A stretch of 64,000 nt of DNA from Brumimicrobium sp. (GCA_023957385.1 JAMLGZ010000001.1:372001-436000), one strand, 5' to 3'. Shown: positions 18,044 through 27,313, counted from the first letter of the stretch. Numbers and translations: made by a program. Notes: generated by a model from the letters alone, not told the origin.

Positions 18044-19200
18044 AAACAAAGCAAAATAAACGACAAAAAGTAGAGTTGTCCGATATTTTTAGTGAAGTAC
18101 TCAACAAAGGACTGAATCTGAATGACTTGCATCCTTTTCAAGAAAAAGCATTTCAGGCTATTTTAGCTTGTCGAACAGTAAAACTAGGAGGACATGTTGC
18201 AGAGTGCAATCACTGTCATCATTACAGAAACGCCTACAACTCATGTAGAGACAGACATTGCCCGAAGTGTCAAATGACACGAAAAATACAGTGGGTGGAT
18301 AAACTGAAAAGCAATTTACCAGAAGTGAAGCATTTTCATTTGGTTTTTACCATTCCAGAATCACTCAACAAGTTGTTTTACATCAATCAGCGCATTGCTT
18401 ATGATAGTTTGTTTAAGGCTGCCAGTCAAGCACTTATGCAATGCGGAGAAAACAACGAGTATCTTGGTGCTAAAATGGGAGGCGTAGCAGTGCTACACAC
18501 CTGGGGACAAACTATGTCCTACCACCCACACATTCACATGATTGTTCCCTCGGGAGGTTTAACAGAAGACGGCTTTGAATGGGTGCCATCCCATAAAAAG
18601 TTCTTTCTGCCAGTGAAAGTTTTAAGTGCTATTTTTCGAGGACTATTGATGAAAACGTTAGAAAAAGAGTATGCTATCGGCAAATTAAAGCTGCCGGATG
18701 ATATTCAAAATTTTAAGCAAATTAAAGATACTTGTTATCAGAAAAAGTGGGTTGTTTACAGTGAAAAACCTTTTACTACTCCTGATAACATCATCAAATA
18801 TCTTGGCAATTACACACATCGAGTTGCGATTTCCAATCAACGAATTATCAGTCATAAAAATGGGAAAGTCACTTTTTATTACAAAAACTACAAGAAAGCA
18901 GGACTTAAAAGTGTAATGACATTGGATGAATCAGAATTTGTCCGACGATTTTTACAGCACATTCTGCCTTCAGGTCTTTGCAAGGTAAGGTACATTGGTT
19001 TTTTAGCTTTGCGACATCTAAAAGAAAACGTAGAGTTATGTGCCACCATAAACAAAAGTGAACGTTTCTTTCCGAAGTATGAAGGCTTAAATGCCTATGA
19101 GGTATATCGAGAAATCAAACAGCAAGATCCTTTGCTATGCCCGAAGTGTAAGAAGGGGCACATGGTCATTCGAAAGCCGATAGAAAGGGCGCCTTCGTGA
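18040..19200 (+). CDS. IS91-family HUH transposase, copy 3
   Basis: Same 386-residue protein as in copies 1 and 2, apparently intact. Confidence 0.92.
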   Translation: MKTKQNKRQKVELSDIFSEVLNKGLNLNDLHPFQEKAFQAILACRTVKLGGHVAECNHCHHYRNAYNSCRDRHCPKCQMTRKIQWVDKLKSNLPEVKHFHLVFTIPESLNKLFYINQRIAYDSLFKAASQALMQCGENNEYLGAKMGGVAVLHTWGQTMSYHPHIHMIVPSGGLTEDGFEWVPSHKKFFLPVKVLSAIFRGLLMKTLEKEYAIGKLKLPDDIQNFKQIKDTCYQKKWVVYSEKPFTTPDNIIKYLGNYTHRVAISNQRIISHKNGKVTFYYKNYKKAGLKSVMTLDESEFVRRFLQHILPSGLCKVRYIGFLALRHLKENVELCATINKSERFFPKYEGLNAYEVYREIKQQDPLLCPKCKKGHMVIRKPIERAPS

Positions 19201-19679
19201 CAGTATATTTAGTGAAACGCTCTTTGACTCAAGATAGTTTTTTTTTTAAAACGGGACAAAACCGTAACGGGATAGGTATGTCTTATCGGTAACATATTGT
19301 AAAAATAAACGATATGAATGAATGGGGTTTATTCTTTTCAGAGCCCAAAAAAGCAATTAAAAACGCTTTTTCATCATCGAAATATTATTCGAGAGAATAC
19401 CATGCCCATAGCTCCTAAAACCATCTCAAGCTCAATTATTACTCAGGCTTCGTTCAACTTCATTGTATCATCAATTTTCTTTATTTTAGCTTTATTGGCT
19501 TCATTTTCAAAAAAATGGGGATGGGTATTTTTTGTTCCTGATTTTATGTATATTTGAAAGAAAAATAACGATACAATCGTATAGAGTTAGCAACAAGGCT
19601 AGCGGAACGGCGGTAAACAAACATTAAACTATTCCGACCATAAAAGTCCGTTGACTTTGTTGCCCAAAACGGGAAACAA

Positions 19680-20756
19680 ATGGCGGGCAAAAAAGCAGGA
19701 AACAGAAATTTAACTAAGGCAAAAAATACAAAAAACGACGAATTTTATACGCAATACTACGACATTGAGCGTGAAATTAATGCGTATTTAGAATACAATT
19801 CAGACGTATTTCGAGGAAAAACAATTTTACTTCCTTGTGATGACCCAGAATGGAGCAACTTCACTAAATTTTTCGCACAGAATTTTGAAAATTTCGGGCT
19901 GAAAAAATTGATTAGTACAAGCTATGCACCTGAAAGCAAAAAATATAAAGGTGGCTACCAACCTACTCTATTTGAAACTTCCGACCCACAATTTGACGAA
20001 AGAAAAACCATTACCAAAGGAAAAATCTTCACTTTAACGCACGATAAAACAGGTGATGGAAAAATTGATGTTGAAGACTTAGAATGGACGTATTTAGAGG
20101 GAGATGGAGATTTCAGAAGTAAAGAAATTATCAAACTTCGTAATGAAGCAGATATAATTATCACAAATCCACCTTTTTCACTTTTTAGAGAGTTTTTAAA
20201 TTGGATTGTAGAAACTCAAAAGCAATTTGTAATCATCGGTAGTATGAATGCGATTACCTATAAAGAAGTTTTTCCATTAATTAAAGACGATAAAATGTGG
20301 CTTGGAAACGGATTTAAGGCAGGAAATGCTTTTTTCTCATCTCCGACTACAAATGATTACGCAGAAGGCGTTTTTAATCCTGATACAGGTCTAGTGAAAT
20401 TCAGAAATGTTGTTTGGTTTACGAATATTGACCACGGAAGACGACATCAACCTCTCCCCTTAATGACAATGGCTGACAATATTAAATTTAGCAAACATAA
20501 AGAAGTCAAAGGAAATAAATACCAAAAATATGACAATTATGATGCTATAAACATTCCTTTTACAGATGCTATCCCAAGTGATTATGACGGAGTTATGGGA
20601 GTTCCAATTAGTTTTTTAGATAAATATTCTCCCGAACAATTTGAAATTATTGGAGAGATGGTAAGCACGACAGTAGATGAATTTAATTTTGGTTATCCCT
20701 ATATAAATGGTAAAAAGATTTACGCCCGAATTTTAATAAAACACCGTAAAAAATGA
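19680..20756 (+). CDS. EcoRI-family adenine-specific DNA methyltransferase
   Basis: The 358-residue protein starts [19 protein letters not shown], the hallmark of the EcoRI methylase family, and carries the amino-methyltransferase motif N163-PPF ([11 protein letters not shown]). [14 protein letters not shown] follows the SAM-binding strand. EcoRI methylase methylates an adenine on the DNA bases using S-adenosylmethionine. Its stop overlaps the next start (ATGA), so it is cotranscribed and translationally coupled with a DUF262-HNH nuclease. Together they probably form a restriction-modification pair; the recognition site is unknown. The leader from the cassette boundary GTTAGCAACAA (19586) to the start is about 90 bp. 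Confidence 0.88.
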   Translation: MAGKKAGNRNLTKAKNTKNDEFYTQYYDIEREINAYLEYNSDVFRGKTILLPCDDPEWSNFTKFFAQNFENFGLKKLISTSYAPESKKYKGGYQPTLFETSDPQFDERKTITKGKIFTLTHDKTGDGKIDVEDLEWTYLEGDGDFRSKEIIKLRNEADIIITNPPFSLFREFLNWIVETQKQFVIIGSMNAITYKEVFPLIKDDKMWLGNGFKAGNAFFSSPTTNDYAEGVFNPDTGLVKFRNVVWFTNIDHGRRHQPLPLMTMADNIKFSKHKEVKGNKYQKYDNYDAINIPFTDAIPSDYDGVMGVPISFLDKYSPEQFEIIGEMVSTTVDEFNFGYPYINGKKIYARILIKHRKK

Positions 20757-21916
20757 AAACAACTCTACAAACAGAAATAACAGTAAAAGATATTTGTGAT
20801 GGATTCGTTTACAATGAATTGGAAGGAAAAGGACTTTTTGGATTATCGGGAAAACTAACTATCCAACCCGAATACCAACGTAATTATATTTACGCTGATG
20901 GGAAACGTGATGTTGCCGTAATCGAATCAATATTAAAAGGTTATCCGCTCGGTTTAATCTATTTCAACAAAGTAAGTGATGACAACTTTGAAGTTTTGGA
21001 CGGACAGCAAAGAATTACAAGTTTTGGGCGTTTCGTAACTAACAAATTCGCCATAAAAGACGAAAACAGAATGGAGCAATATTTTAGCGGAATCGCCAAA
21101 GACAAGCAAGAAAAAATATTGAATACCAAACTTTTAATTTACGAATGTGAAGGAACAGAAACTGAAATTAAAGAATGGTTTAGGACAATCAATATTGCAG
21201 GAGTTCCGCTAAATAGTCAAGAACTTTTAAATGCTGTTTATTCTGGTCCTTTCGTAACACTTGGAAAAGAGGAGTTTTCAAATTCTCAAAACGCCAATAT
21301 TCAAAAATGGAGTGCTTATGTTTCGGGAAGTGCCAACCGTCAAGACTTTTTAGAACGTGCGTTGGAATGGGTAAGTAAAAACAATGTAGGCGATTATATG
21401 AGCCGACACCGTTTTGACGACAACATAAACGAACTCAAAAATTACTTTAACAGCGTAATTGATTGGATTTCGGCAGTTTTTACAGACGTTGAAACTGAAA
21501 TGAGAGGTTTGGAATGGGGACGATTGTATGAAACTTACAAAAAACAACCTTACAATCCCCAAAAAGTATCTGAACAAGTTCGGGAACTTTACGCTGACTC
21601 TTATGTCAAAAATAGAAAAGGAGTGTTTGAATTTATTCTTGGTGGTTTAACCGATACCAAACTTTTAGACCTTCGAGTTTTTGATGAAGCAACCAAAAAA
21701 TCTGTTTACACCAAACAAACAGCAGAAGCCGAAGAAAAAGGAATTTCAAACTGTTCACTTTGTGCTGTCGGACACGATGCAAATAAAACCAAAATTTGGA
21801 GTTTAAAAGATATGGATGCCGACCACGTTACAGCTTGGAGTAAAGGCGGAGCGACTGATATTAAAAACTGTGAAATGTTGTGTAAAACACATAATCGAGC
21901 GAAAGGGAATAGATAA
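20753..21916 (+). CDS. DUF262 domain and HNH endonuclease (putative restriction partner)
   Basis: The N-terminal DUF262 (ParB/Srx-like) domain shows [22 protein letters not shown] and D83-GQQR, the nucleotide-handling motifs of GmrS and related proteins. A C-terminal HNH domain has CSLC, DADHV (355-359) and [15 protein letters not shown]. In GmrSD and BrxU, DUF262 uses NTP and the HNH part cuts DNA. Length is 387 residues. Coupled with an EcoRI-type methylase, it is a natural candidate for the cognate nuclease. Whether it cuts unmodified or modified DNA is not visible. Confidence 0.88.
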   Translation: MKTTLQTEITVKDICDGFVYNELEGKGLFGLSGKLTIQPEYQRNYIYADGKRDVAVIESILKGYPLGLIYFNKVSDDNFEVLDGQQRITSFGRFVTNKFAIKDENRMEQYFSGIAKDKQEKILNTKLLIYECEGTETEIKEWFRTINIAGVPLNSQELLNAVYSGPFVTLGKEEFSNSQNANIQKWSAYVSGSANRQDFLERALEWVSKNNVGDYMSRHRFDDNINELKNYFNSVIDWISAVFTDVETEMRGLEWGRLYETYKKQPYNPQKVSEQVRELYADSYVKNRKGVFEFILGGLTDTKLLDLRVFDEATKKSVYTKQTAEAEEKGISNCSLCAVGHDANKTKIWSLKDMDADHVTAWSKGGATDIKNCEMLCKTHNRAKGNR

Positions 21917-21976
21917 ATTATTTTTATTGAGCTTAGACTAATTTCTTTAGTATTTTTACACTAAATACATTTTAAA

Positions 21977-22771
21977 ATGAATGAATTAATCTCTCCAAAA
22001 TATCAAATGAAATTAGTTAGCGATGTCGAAAATGCTTTATGGGAACAATTTGATTCGTCGAAATATTATAATGTTGAAAGATACTTAGAGAAATGGCAAA
22101 TATTCGAAGATAGAAGAACTGAAACTGGTTTCAATCTCGGATGGACTCCGCAATTTGAAATAAAAAAACAAGAAGGAGATAAAATTGATTTAAAATCAAC
22201 TTTGCATAGTATGGATGGTGAAACGTTACTTAAAGTTGCAATTGATTTAGGGGTTGATACGCCCGATTTCATTCCATCCATTCCAACATTCAAAAATATT
22301 TTAAAAGTTAATTACAGTACAGCTCTCGATACTTTTAATAAGGCATATAAACAAATAGAATCCGACCCAAGTACAGCTATTGGTTTAGCAAATTCAGCAC
22401 TCGAAAGTATAATAAAAGAAATTCTCAAAGACAACAGGATATCTAGCAAGATTCAAGGAAATGAAACACTTTATAAATTAACGGGAATAATTTTAAAAGA
22501 ATTCTCTCTTACAAATTCTGAGGCAGTAAAAGAAATTAAAACTATCGGTAGTTCTCTATTAGCTATAAATCAATCAATAGAGAAATTAAGAAGTGAAAAA
22601 ACTACTTTCCATGGAAAGACCACTGAGGATTATGTAATTAATGACCCGATGTATTCGTTTTTTGTTATTAATAGCGTTACTACTATTGGTTTTTTTCTAA
22701 ATTCTTATTATAAAACAAAATACCCAAAAATAGATGAAACGGAAAGCTATGAAGACAATTTACCTTTTTAA
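21977..22771 (+). CDS. abortive-infection C-terminal domain protein
   Basis: The C-terminal half (about 110-255) fits the Abi-C family: AIGLANSALESIIKEIL, a central helical part, and LRSEKTTFHGKTTEDY, comparable to the LRNxxGxxHG motif of that family. The N-terminal 100 residues are not recognised. Length is 264 residues. It follows the methylase-nuclease pair by 60 bp in the same cassette, so it is probably part of one defence unit, perhaps killing or arresting the infected cell. The mechanism of Abi-C proteins is not well established. Confidence 0.78.
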   Translation: MNELISPKYQMKLVSDVENALWEQFDSSKYYNVERYLEKWQIFEDRRTETGFNLGWTPQFEIKKQEGDKIDLKSTLHSMDGETLLKVAIDLGVDTPDFIPSIPTFKNILKVNYSTALDTFNKAYKQIESDPSTAIGLANSALESIIKEILKDNRISSKIQGNETLYKLTGIILKEFSLTNSEAVKEIKTIGSSLLAINQSIEKLRSEKTTFHGKTTEDYVINDPMYSFFVINSVTTIGFFLNSYYKTKYPKIDETESYEDNLPF

Positions 22772-22794
22772 ACTAATGAAATGCTGAAAACAAA

Positions 22795-22812
22795 TGCCCA
22801 GTTGCTAACATG
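22795..22812 (+). repeat. left piece of an attC-like site, split by IS110
   Basis: GTTGCTAACATG (22801-22812) has the TGCTAAC core that also closes the cassette at 14513. The rest of the site continues at 24051 after the IS110 element. Confidence 0.6.
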
Positions 22813-22835
22813 AACTGTGTAAAAAACCAAACATT

Positions 22836-23812
22836 TTACACAAAACTTTTTCCATAATTATCATCAAACGGAATTCCATTTTTTACACACCCAAAAACCT
22901 GTTTTAAAAGTTTATTACAAACAGCAATTATTGCTACTTTTCCATTCTTTCCTTTGGAAATTAACCGTTGATAAAGTTCCTTGCAGGCTCGATTATTTTG
23001 CATTGCGTTCATCGCACACATATACAGAATATGCCGTAATTGGTAACCACCCCGTTTACTTATTCGAACTCTCCCACGAATACTTGTTCCACTACTATGC
23101 TCGGTAGGATTTAAGCCTGCATAGCTGACTAGTTGTCTATAATTGGTCATTTCACTAAACGCTTTAGTAAAAATGATTAACTCTGCCGACTCTCTTTCCT
23201 ATTCCTTTTACACTACTTACAATTGTTAATAATTCAGGTTGCCATACTTTTAATTTTTCGTGTAATTCTTTCTCTAATTTTGATTTCTCTGAGCGAAGTT
23301 TTGTAAGCATGGAACGGTAACTCTTTATTATGGATTTAACATCATAAGGGCACTTTTCCAAAGCATGAATTCGATTGCCTATTTGATTAATTTCCTTGGT
23401 GATATCATGAATAGCTCCATTCAAAGCCCTACATTCAAAGTATTCACTTTCAGGTCGATGTGTAGCTGTAGGTTTTTGATTAATGCCGTATAGACAAATC
23501 CATCTCGCATCTTTCTTATCGACACTTTGGTCTAGTTGCATTTGAATAAAACGCTTAATCTTTAGGGCATTCTCAACTGTAAAAGTGATTTTTCATCATG
23601 TAAATAAAACATTAATCCAACATGATAAACACCGTACTTTCCATTACATAATGGTAGTCTTTCCCACAGGTTTTAATAATCTTCTGGAAACCCTTTTTAT
23701 CATTTGTAACCTGAAAACTCAATAATGAATCTCCTTCTGCTTGATAGCAAACATCCAGTGTATCAGCTGAAACATCAATTCCGCAATACTTTTTTCTTGA
23801 TTCTTCCTTCAT
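22836..23812 (-). pseudogene. IS110-family DEDD recombinase, frameshifted
   Basis: Three - strand pieces in different frames make one protein of about 325 residues, the normal family length. The N-terminal piece (23612-23812) has YCGIDVSADTLDV with the first catalytic aspartate. The middle piece (23164-23541) is the coiled-coil linker. The C-terminal piece (22836-23150) is the transposase_20 domain (YAGLNPTEHSSGTSIRG, SKRGGYQLRHILYMCA). Frame changes occur near 23580 and 23155, so the enzyme is probably inactive. Confidence 0.9.
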
Positions 23813-23850
23813 TTTATTATTTTTGTTTAAGAGAAAAAAGAGAGAACAAT

Positions 23851-23991
23851 CTTATCGGAAGTCTGCGATCCTAATACGAACTCTAAAAGGTTCAATAAAA
23901 CTGTTCGACTTTTGGATAAGAAGGAGGTAGGGGTAATCATGTTAGTCAAGCTCGAAGCTTACTCGGTTCGTCTACCTTATTCTACCTCCTT
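23851..23991 (-). ncRNA. candidate bridge RNA of the IS110 element
   Basis: Two hairpins, each with an internal loop, lie upstream of the recombinase as in IS621-type elements. First (target) domain: outer stem AAGGAGGTAG (23921-23930) with CTACCTCCTT (23982-23991), inner stem AAGCT-CGA-AGCTT (23948-23960), loop sides CATGTTAG (23938-23945) and ACTCGGTTCG (23961-23970). The first is the complement of the left flank CTAACATG (22805-22812); the second is identical to the right flank (24051-24060). Second (donor) domain: CTTATC/GATAAG and AAGTC/GACTT stems, inner GAAC/GTTC, loop sides containing TCCTA and AACTGT, which match element ends TAGGA (24047-24051) and AACTGT (22813-22818). Strand pairing follows the published IS621 scheme. 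Confidence 0.82.
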
Positions 23992-24050
23992 GTTCTTTCA
24001 AATATCTCTGGTTTATAAAGTAACTAATTTAATACTTTTACAAACATAGG

Positions 24051-24180
24051 ACTCGGTTCGGTCGGTTCGGTCGTCAGCCGGGTTATTCGCTTCGTTTTAA
24101 CATTTTTCGTAAAGAAAAAATTATTAACTTCGTATCTAAGATTAATGTAAAAATCCGGCCGAACGCCGAGCCGAGGAAAC
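24051..24180 (+). repeat. right piece of attC-like hairpin, between IS110 and group II intron
   Basis: The arm CTCGGTTCGGTCGGTTCGG... GCCGG (24052-24088) pairs imperfectly with CCGGCCGAACGCCGAGCCGAG (its two parts CCGGCCGAAC and GCCGAGCCGAG end at about 24174). The centre, TCTAAGATTAATGTAAAAATC, resembles the ATTAGTAATAAAA centre of the hairpin at 14513-14644. The group II intron follows directly after GAGGAAAC, and TAGCGGTAATT resumes behind it. Confidence 0.6.
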
Positions 24181-26008
24181 GTGTGTGACTTGAACAATCA
24201 GCTGTCTGCTGATTGGTGCTTTAAAACAGATGAGAGTAGGTCTCTCAATGGCGATTTTCAGGAATAGCCATTAAACCACTTTGTGCTGCAAGATTAGGAA
24301 ACGGTTTTGTGGTGAGCGACAAAGAAAAACGGAAGCAACGACTTCTGTAGGTGTGTGTATGTGAGTTGAACGAAAGTGAACCCAACGATGAAGCCTCGTA
24401 AGGGCAATAGACGATGTCAAAAATAGGTAGTTACGTTTGTACCTATGATAAGAGTGTACCGGACACCTGATTTACTGGGTACACGGCATCCGGGGTTAAG
24501 TGGGCAAGACGCATACATAGGCTGTTTTAAGGAACAAGTGAACTCTACATCGTTCTGTAAAATAGAAATAGGAAGCAGACAAGAGGGGATGTGTTTGAGA
24601 TGTAGGGGGCAGACTTAGCCTAGTAGTGTTGAAGTGTTTGTAATGAACATGGGAGCGAAGGGCTAAGCATGTTAGGCAAACGAATTTACAACCGTAAAAG
24701 GGATGATTAATTATTATGAAACAAAATCACAGCCAATAACCAGATTAATGGTTTGGCAAGCATACAAGAGGTAAAATCCAATGCTGGAAGTGGTGGAATA
24801 GACAAAATGAGTTGGGAATATTTGCAGAAAACAGTACGGAACTTTATATGCTCTGGAACCGCCTAAGCTCAGGGAGTTATCGAAAGCCTGTCAAACAAGT
24901 TGCTATACAAAGAAAGGGGAGGAGACAATTTACTGGTATCCCGACGATTTTAGACCGTATCACAACAAGTAGTACGAAAACACTTGGAACGAATAGTAGA
25001 ACAAAATTTCATTAGTTCATTTGTTACCGACCCAATCGGAACTGTCATCAAGCCGTTGAACAAGCATATACAAATTTATACAATCATGATTTTGCTATTG
25101 ACTTAGACATCAAAGGTTTCTTTGACAACATCGACCACGAACTGATGATGAAAGCATTAAAACACTACCGTTCAGACAATTGGGTTTTGTTATATGTGGA
25201 AAGGTGGTTGAAAGCAGAATTGTACAGAAAGGGAGACAAACCAACCCTTTCAGGAACTCCACAAGGTGGCGTTATTAGTCCGCTTTTAGCAAACTTATTT
25301 CTACATGTAGTCTTCGATAAATGGATGGATAGTTCCACCTGAAAAGCCATTTGAAAGGTATGCAGATGATATTGTAGTGCATTGCAAAACCGAGAATCAA
25401 GCGCAATTCATGTTGCGCCAAATTAAAGAGCGCATGGAATCAAATTACAGTTGCATGAAGTCAAAAGTAAAATAGTCAATTTGAGAGGGTTTTCACAAAC
25501 GAAATACTCCAAAGGTTCGACTTTCTGGCTTTACAATCCGTCCACGAGCCTACAAAACAAAAGGCACAGGAAAAAGGAAATCTATTCCATGTATCTGCGT
25601 AAGTCAGAAGTCGAAGACACATCATGAAAGTTCAGGGAAAATGAATTTACACAAACGCAGAAAATCCTTGGAAGAAATCGCCAAGGAAATCAACCCCGTC
25701 ATTCGTGGGATTATCAACTATTACCACAAGTTTTGGAAAGATGATATGCGAATGGTGTGGAATCAACTGAACGCACGACTACTGAAATGGACAAAATGGG
25801 AGAAAGACTTATTCAAGAAAGCCTCTGTGCGCTACTTGAAAACCAAGTACAAAGAAAACCCCAATTTATTTGCGCATTGGTTATTGGTATATCCGTAAAA
25901 AGTTATTACTTTTGATGTGATTTAGTAACATGAAGAGCCGTATGAAGGGAGACTTTCACGTACGGTTCCGTGAGAACGTAGGGGTGAAATTCCCTTACGT
26001 GACTCGAT
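24181..26008 (+). mobile_element. group II intron (decayed ORF)
   Basis: The 5' end GTGTGTGACTTGAAC matches the group II start (GUGYG). Domain V is clear at 25934-25968 (GAGCCGTATGA ... TCACGTACGGTTC), and domain VI follows (AACGTAGGGG ... CCCTTACGTGACTCGAT), ending at about 26008 with AT. The RNA core thus looks intact although the encoded protein is not. Total length is 1.83 kb. It sits at the 3' end of an attC-like hairpin; class C-attC introns in other bacteria are known to use attC sites, but the structural class here was not determined. Confidence 0.85.
24716..25898 (+). pseudogene. group II intron reverse transcriptase/maturase, multiply frameshifted
   Basis: Pieces in several frames reconstruct an LtrA-type protein: SNAGSGGIDKMSWEYLQ near 24780, the RT segment AIDLDIKGFFDNIDHELM with a catalytic aspartate near 25100, TPQGGVISPLLANLFLH (25257-25310), RYADDIVVHC near 25360, and the maturase X domain NPVIRGIINYYHKFW (25690-25740). 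At least four frame changes or stops interrupt it, so no functional protein is made. Confidence 0.9.
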
Positions 26009-26048
26009 TAGCGGTAATTATAACTGAAGACAAAACAAACATCATAAA

Positions 26049-26455
26049 ATGACAGAAGATAAACTAGCAGTATTAATTGATGACATTCCATAATGTAAAA
26101 GGAGAATTGCAAAATCACCCACAATCAAACGAATTTATGGCCAACAGTTGGATGGAAAATGTAAATGCAATTACTCCGATTCAACAATATTGACAGCGCA
26201 ATGATAATTGACGCAATGGATATTCTTTATTCAGGAAAAGTTAACGGTTTTTGTATTACAGCGATTAGCACACGTCTCAGAATGAAAGTAATTGGTTTTA
26301 AAAGAAAAACCCACAGCCATTCATCTGCATGTACAAATTTATTATTTAGAAATATTGATCGGCACCTCAGGTAAAAAAATTGATACTTTTAATAACCAAT
26401 CAATATTCCTTAATGTTGGCGGTAATTGTATAGCGACACTCACAGATTGACAAAA
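26049..26455 (+). pseudogene. NYN-domain (LabA/DUF88-like) protein, decayed
   Basis: It starts MTEDKLAVLIDD, the usual opening of NYN ribonuclease-fold proteins (LIDADN), then shifts frame. Later pieces read TIKRIYG, NAITPIQQY, and DSAMIIDAMDILYSGKVNGFCI, followed by MKVIGF. These match the order in intact NYN/OST-HTH family members; the second acidic cluster (SSDSDF) has been lost to deletion. The intron ends 40 bp upstream, and the sequence after the intron (TAGCGGTAATTATAAC) looks like the start of its cassette. Confidence 0.8.
26357..26428 (+). repeat. 72-bp repeat, copy A (end of NYN remnant)
   Basis: TTGATCGGC.CCTCA.GT.AAAAAA, then ACTTTTAA.AACCAATCAAT and ATTCCTTAATGTTGGCGGTAA. It matches 28477-28550 at most positions. 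Both copies end at a GTTRGY-like core just before a VOC gene. Confidence 0.75.
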
Positions 26456-26497
26456 ACAAAAATTCGATATTATTTTTACAAATAAAATATTAGACAA

Positions 26498-26908
26498 ATG
26501 GCAAAACAAGTATTTATCAATTTAGCAGTAAAAAACCTTCAAAAATCTATGGACTTTTATGCTGCATTAGGATTTTCAAACAATCCACAATTTTCTGACG
26601 ACACTGCAAAGTGTATGGTTTGGAGTGAAAACATTTTTGTCATGATTATGACACACGAAAAGTTTTCAGGCTTTACCTCAAAACCCCTTGCTGACACCAA
26701 AACCAACATTGCAGGTCTTTTTTCATTATCGTTAGATAGCATTGACGAAGTGAACCATTTAATGACTAATGGACTTAATGCAGGTGGAATTGAACCCAAT
26801 GAAATGCGAGACTATGGTTTTATGCAACAGCGAACAATAGAAGATTTTGATGGACACACCTGGGAACTTTTTTATATGGACATTACTAAATTTCCTCGAC
26901 AATCATAA
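26498..26908 (+). CDS. VOC-family protein (glyoxalase/bleomycin-resistance-like)
   Basis: This 136-residue protein has the VOC beta-alpha-beta-beta-beta repeats: INLAVKNLQKSMDFYAALGF at the start and DFDGHTWELFYMD at the end, where E is the usual metal ligand. Such proteins bind a divalent metal and act on glutathione adducts, antibiotics or unknown small molecules. It is first of three closely spaced genes (12 and 6 bp gaps) forming one unit with DUF1801 and a PhnB-like protein. Confidence 0.88.
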   Translation: MAKQVFINLAVKNLQKSMDFYAALGFSNNPQFSDDTAKCMVWSENIFVMIMTHEKFSGFTSKPLADTKTNIAGLFSLSLDSIDEVNHLMTNGLNAGGIEPNEMRDYGFMQQRTIEDFDGHTWELFYMDITKFPRQS

Positions 26909-26920
26909 CATACTAGCTGT

Positions 26921-27307
26921 ATGAAGAAAGAAATTGAAACATATAATCAAACGTTAGAAGATAATGAACTTTGTAACTTGTTGGCTGCAATAATTGATGA
27001 AAATCTAATAGGTGCTGAAAGTAAAATTTGGTATGCTCACCCAGTTTGGTTTTTAGAAGGCAATCCTATTGTAGGTTACAGTAAGCAAAAAAAAGGCATT
27101 AGACTAATGTTTTGGAGTGGAGCAGATTTTGAAGAAGACGATTTAGACACAAGGGGAGATAAATTTAAAGACGCTTCAATCTTTTACAATTCAGTTGAAG
27201 AAATTGATGCAACTAAAATAAAAAAATGGCTAAAAAAATCTGAAAACATACAGTGGGACTACAAAAATTTAGTAAAAAGAAAAGGTAAATTAGAAAAATT
27301 AAAGTAA
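26921..27307 (+). CDS. DUF1801 protein
   Basis: The 128-residue protein contains ESKIWYAHPVWFLEGNPIVGYSKQKKGI, comparable to the central motif of DUF1801 (a fold like the frataxin/YdhG group), and LMFWSGADFEE. No biochemical role is established for this family. It lies between two VOC genes and is likely cotranscribed with both. Confidence 0.75.
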   Translation: MKKEIETYNQTLEDNELCNLLAAIIDENLIGAESKIWYAHPVWFLEGNPIVGYSKQKKGIRLMFWSGADFEEDDLDTRGDKFKDASIFYNSVEEIDATKIKKWLKKSENIQWDYKNLVKRKGKLEKLK

Positions 27308-27313
27308 AAAAAT

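Larger units (their letters stand above)
17117..19588 (+). mobile_element. IS91-like element with tyrosine recombinase, copy 3
   Basis: Tandem with copy 2, in the same orientation. A handful of synonymous changes and one coding change separate it from the other two. Its right flank, GTTAGCAACAAGG, is the presumed start of the next cassette. Removing copies 2 and 3 joins the hairpin at 14513-14641 to GTTAGCAACAA, a complete cassette boundary. Confidence 0.85.
22814..24050 (-). mobile_element. IS110-family element inserted in an attC-like site
   Basis: The element is about 1.24 kb with a broken recombinase gene on the - strand and about 240 bp of non-coding DNA upstream of it. Edges were placed from the guide matches described for its RNA: a GA dinucleotide (TC on the - strand) at 22812-22813 and 24050-24051 would be the shared core. 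There are no inverted repeats, as is normal for IS110. Joining the flanks gives CTAACATGACTCGGTTCGG, a continuous attC-like arm. Confidence 0.8.
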
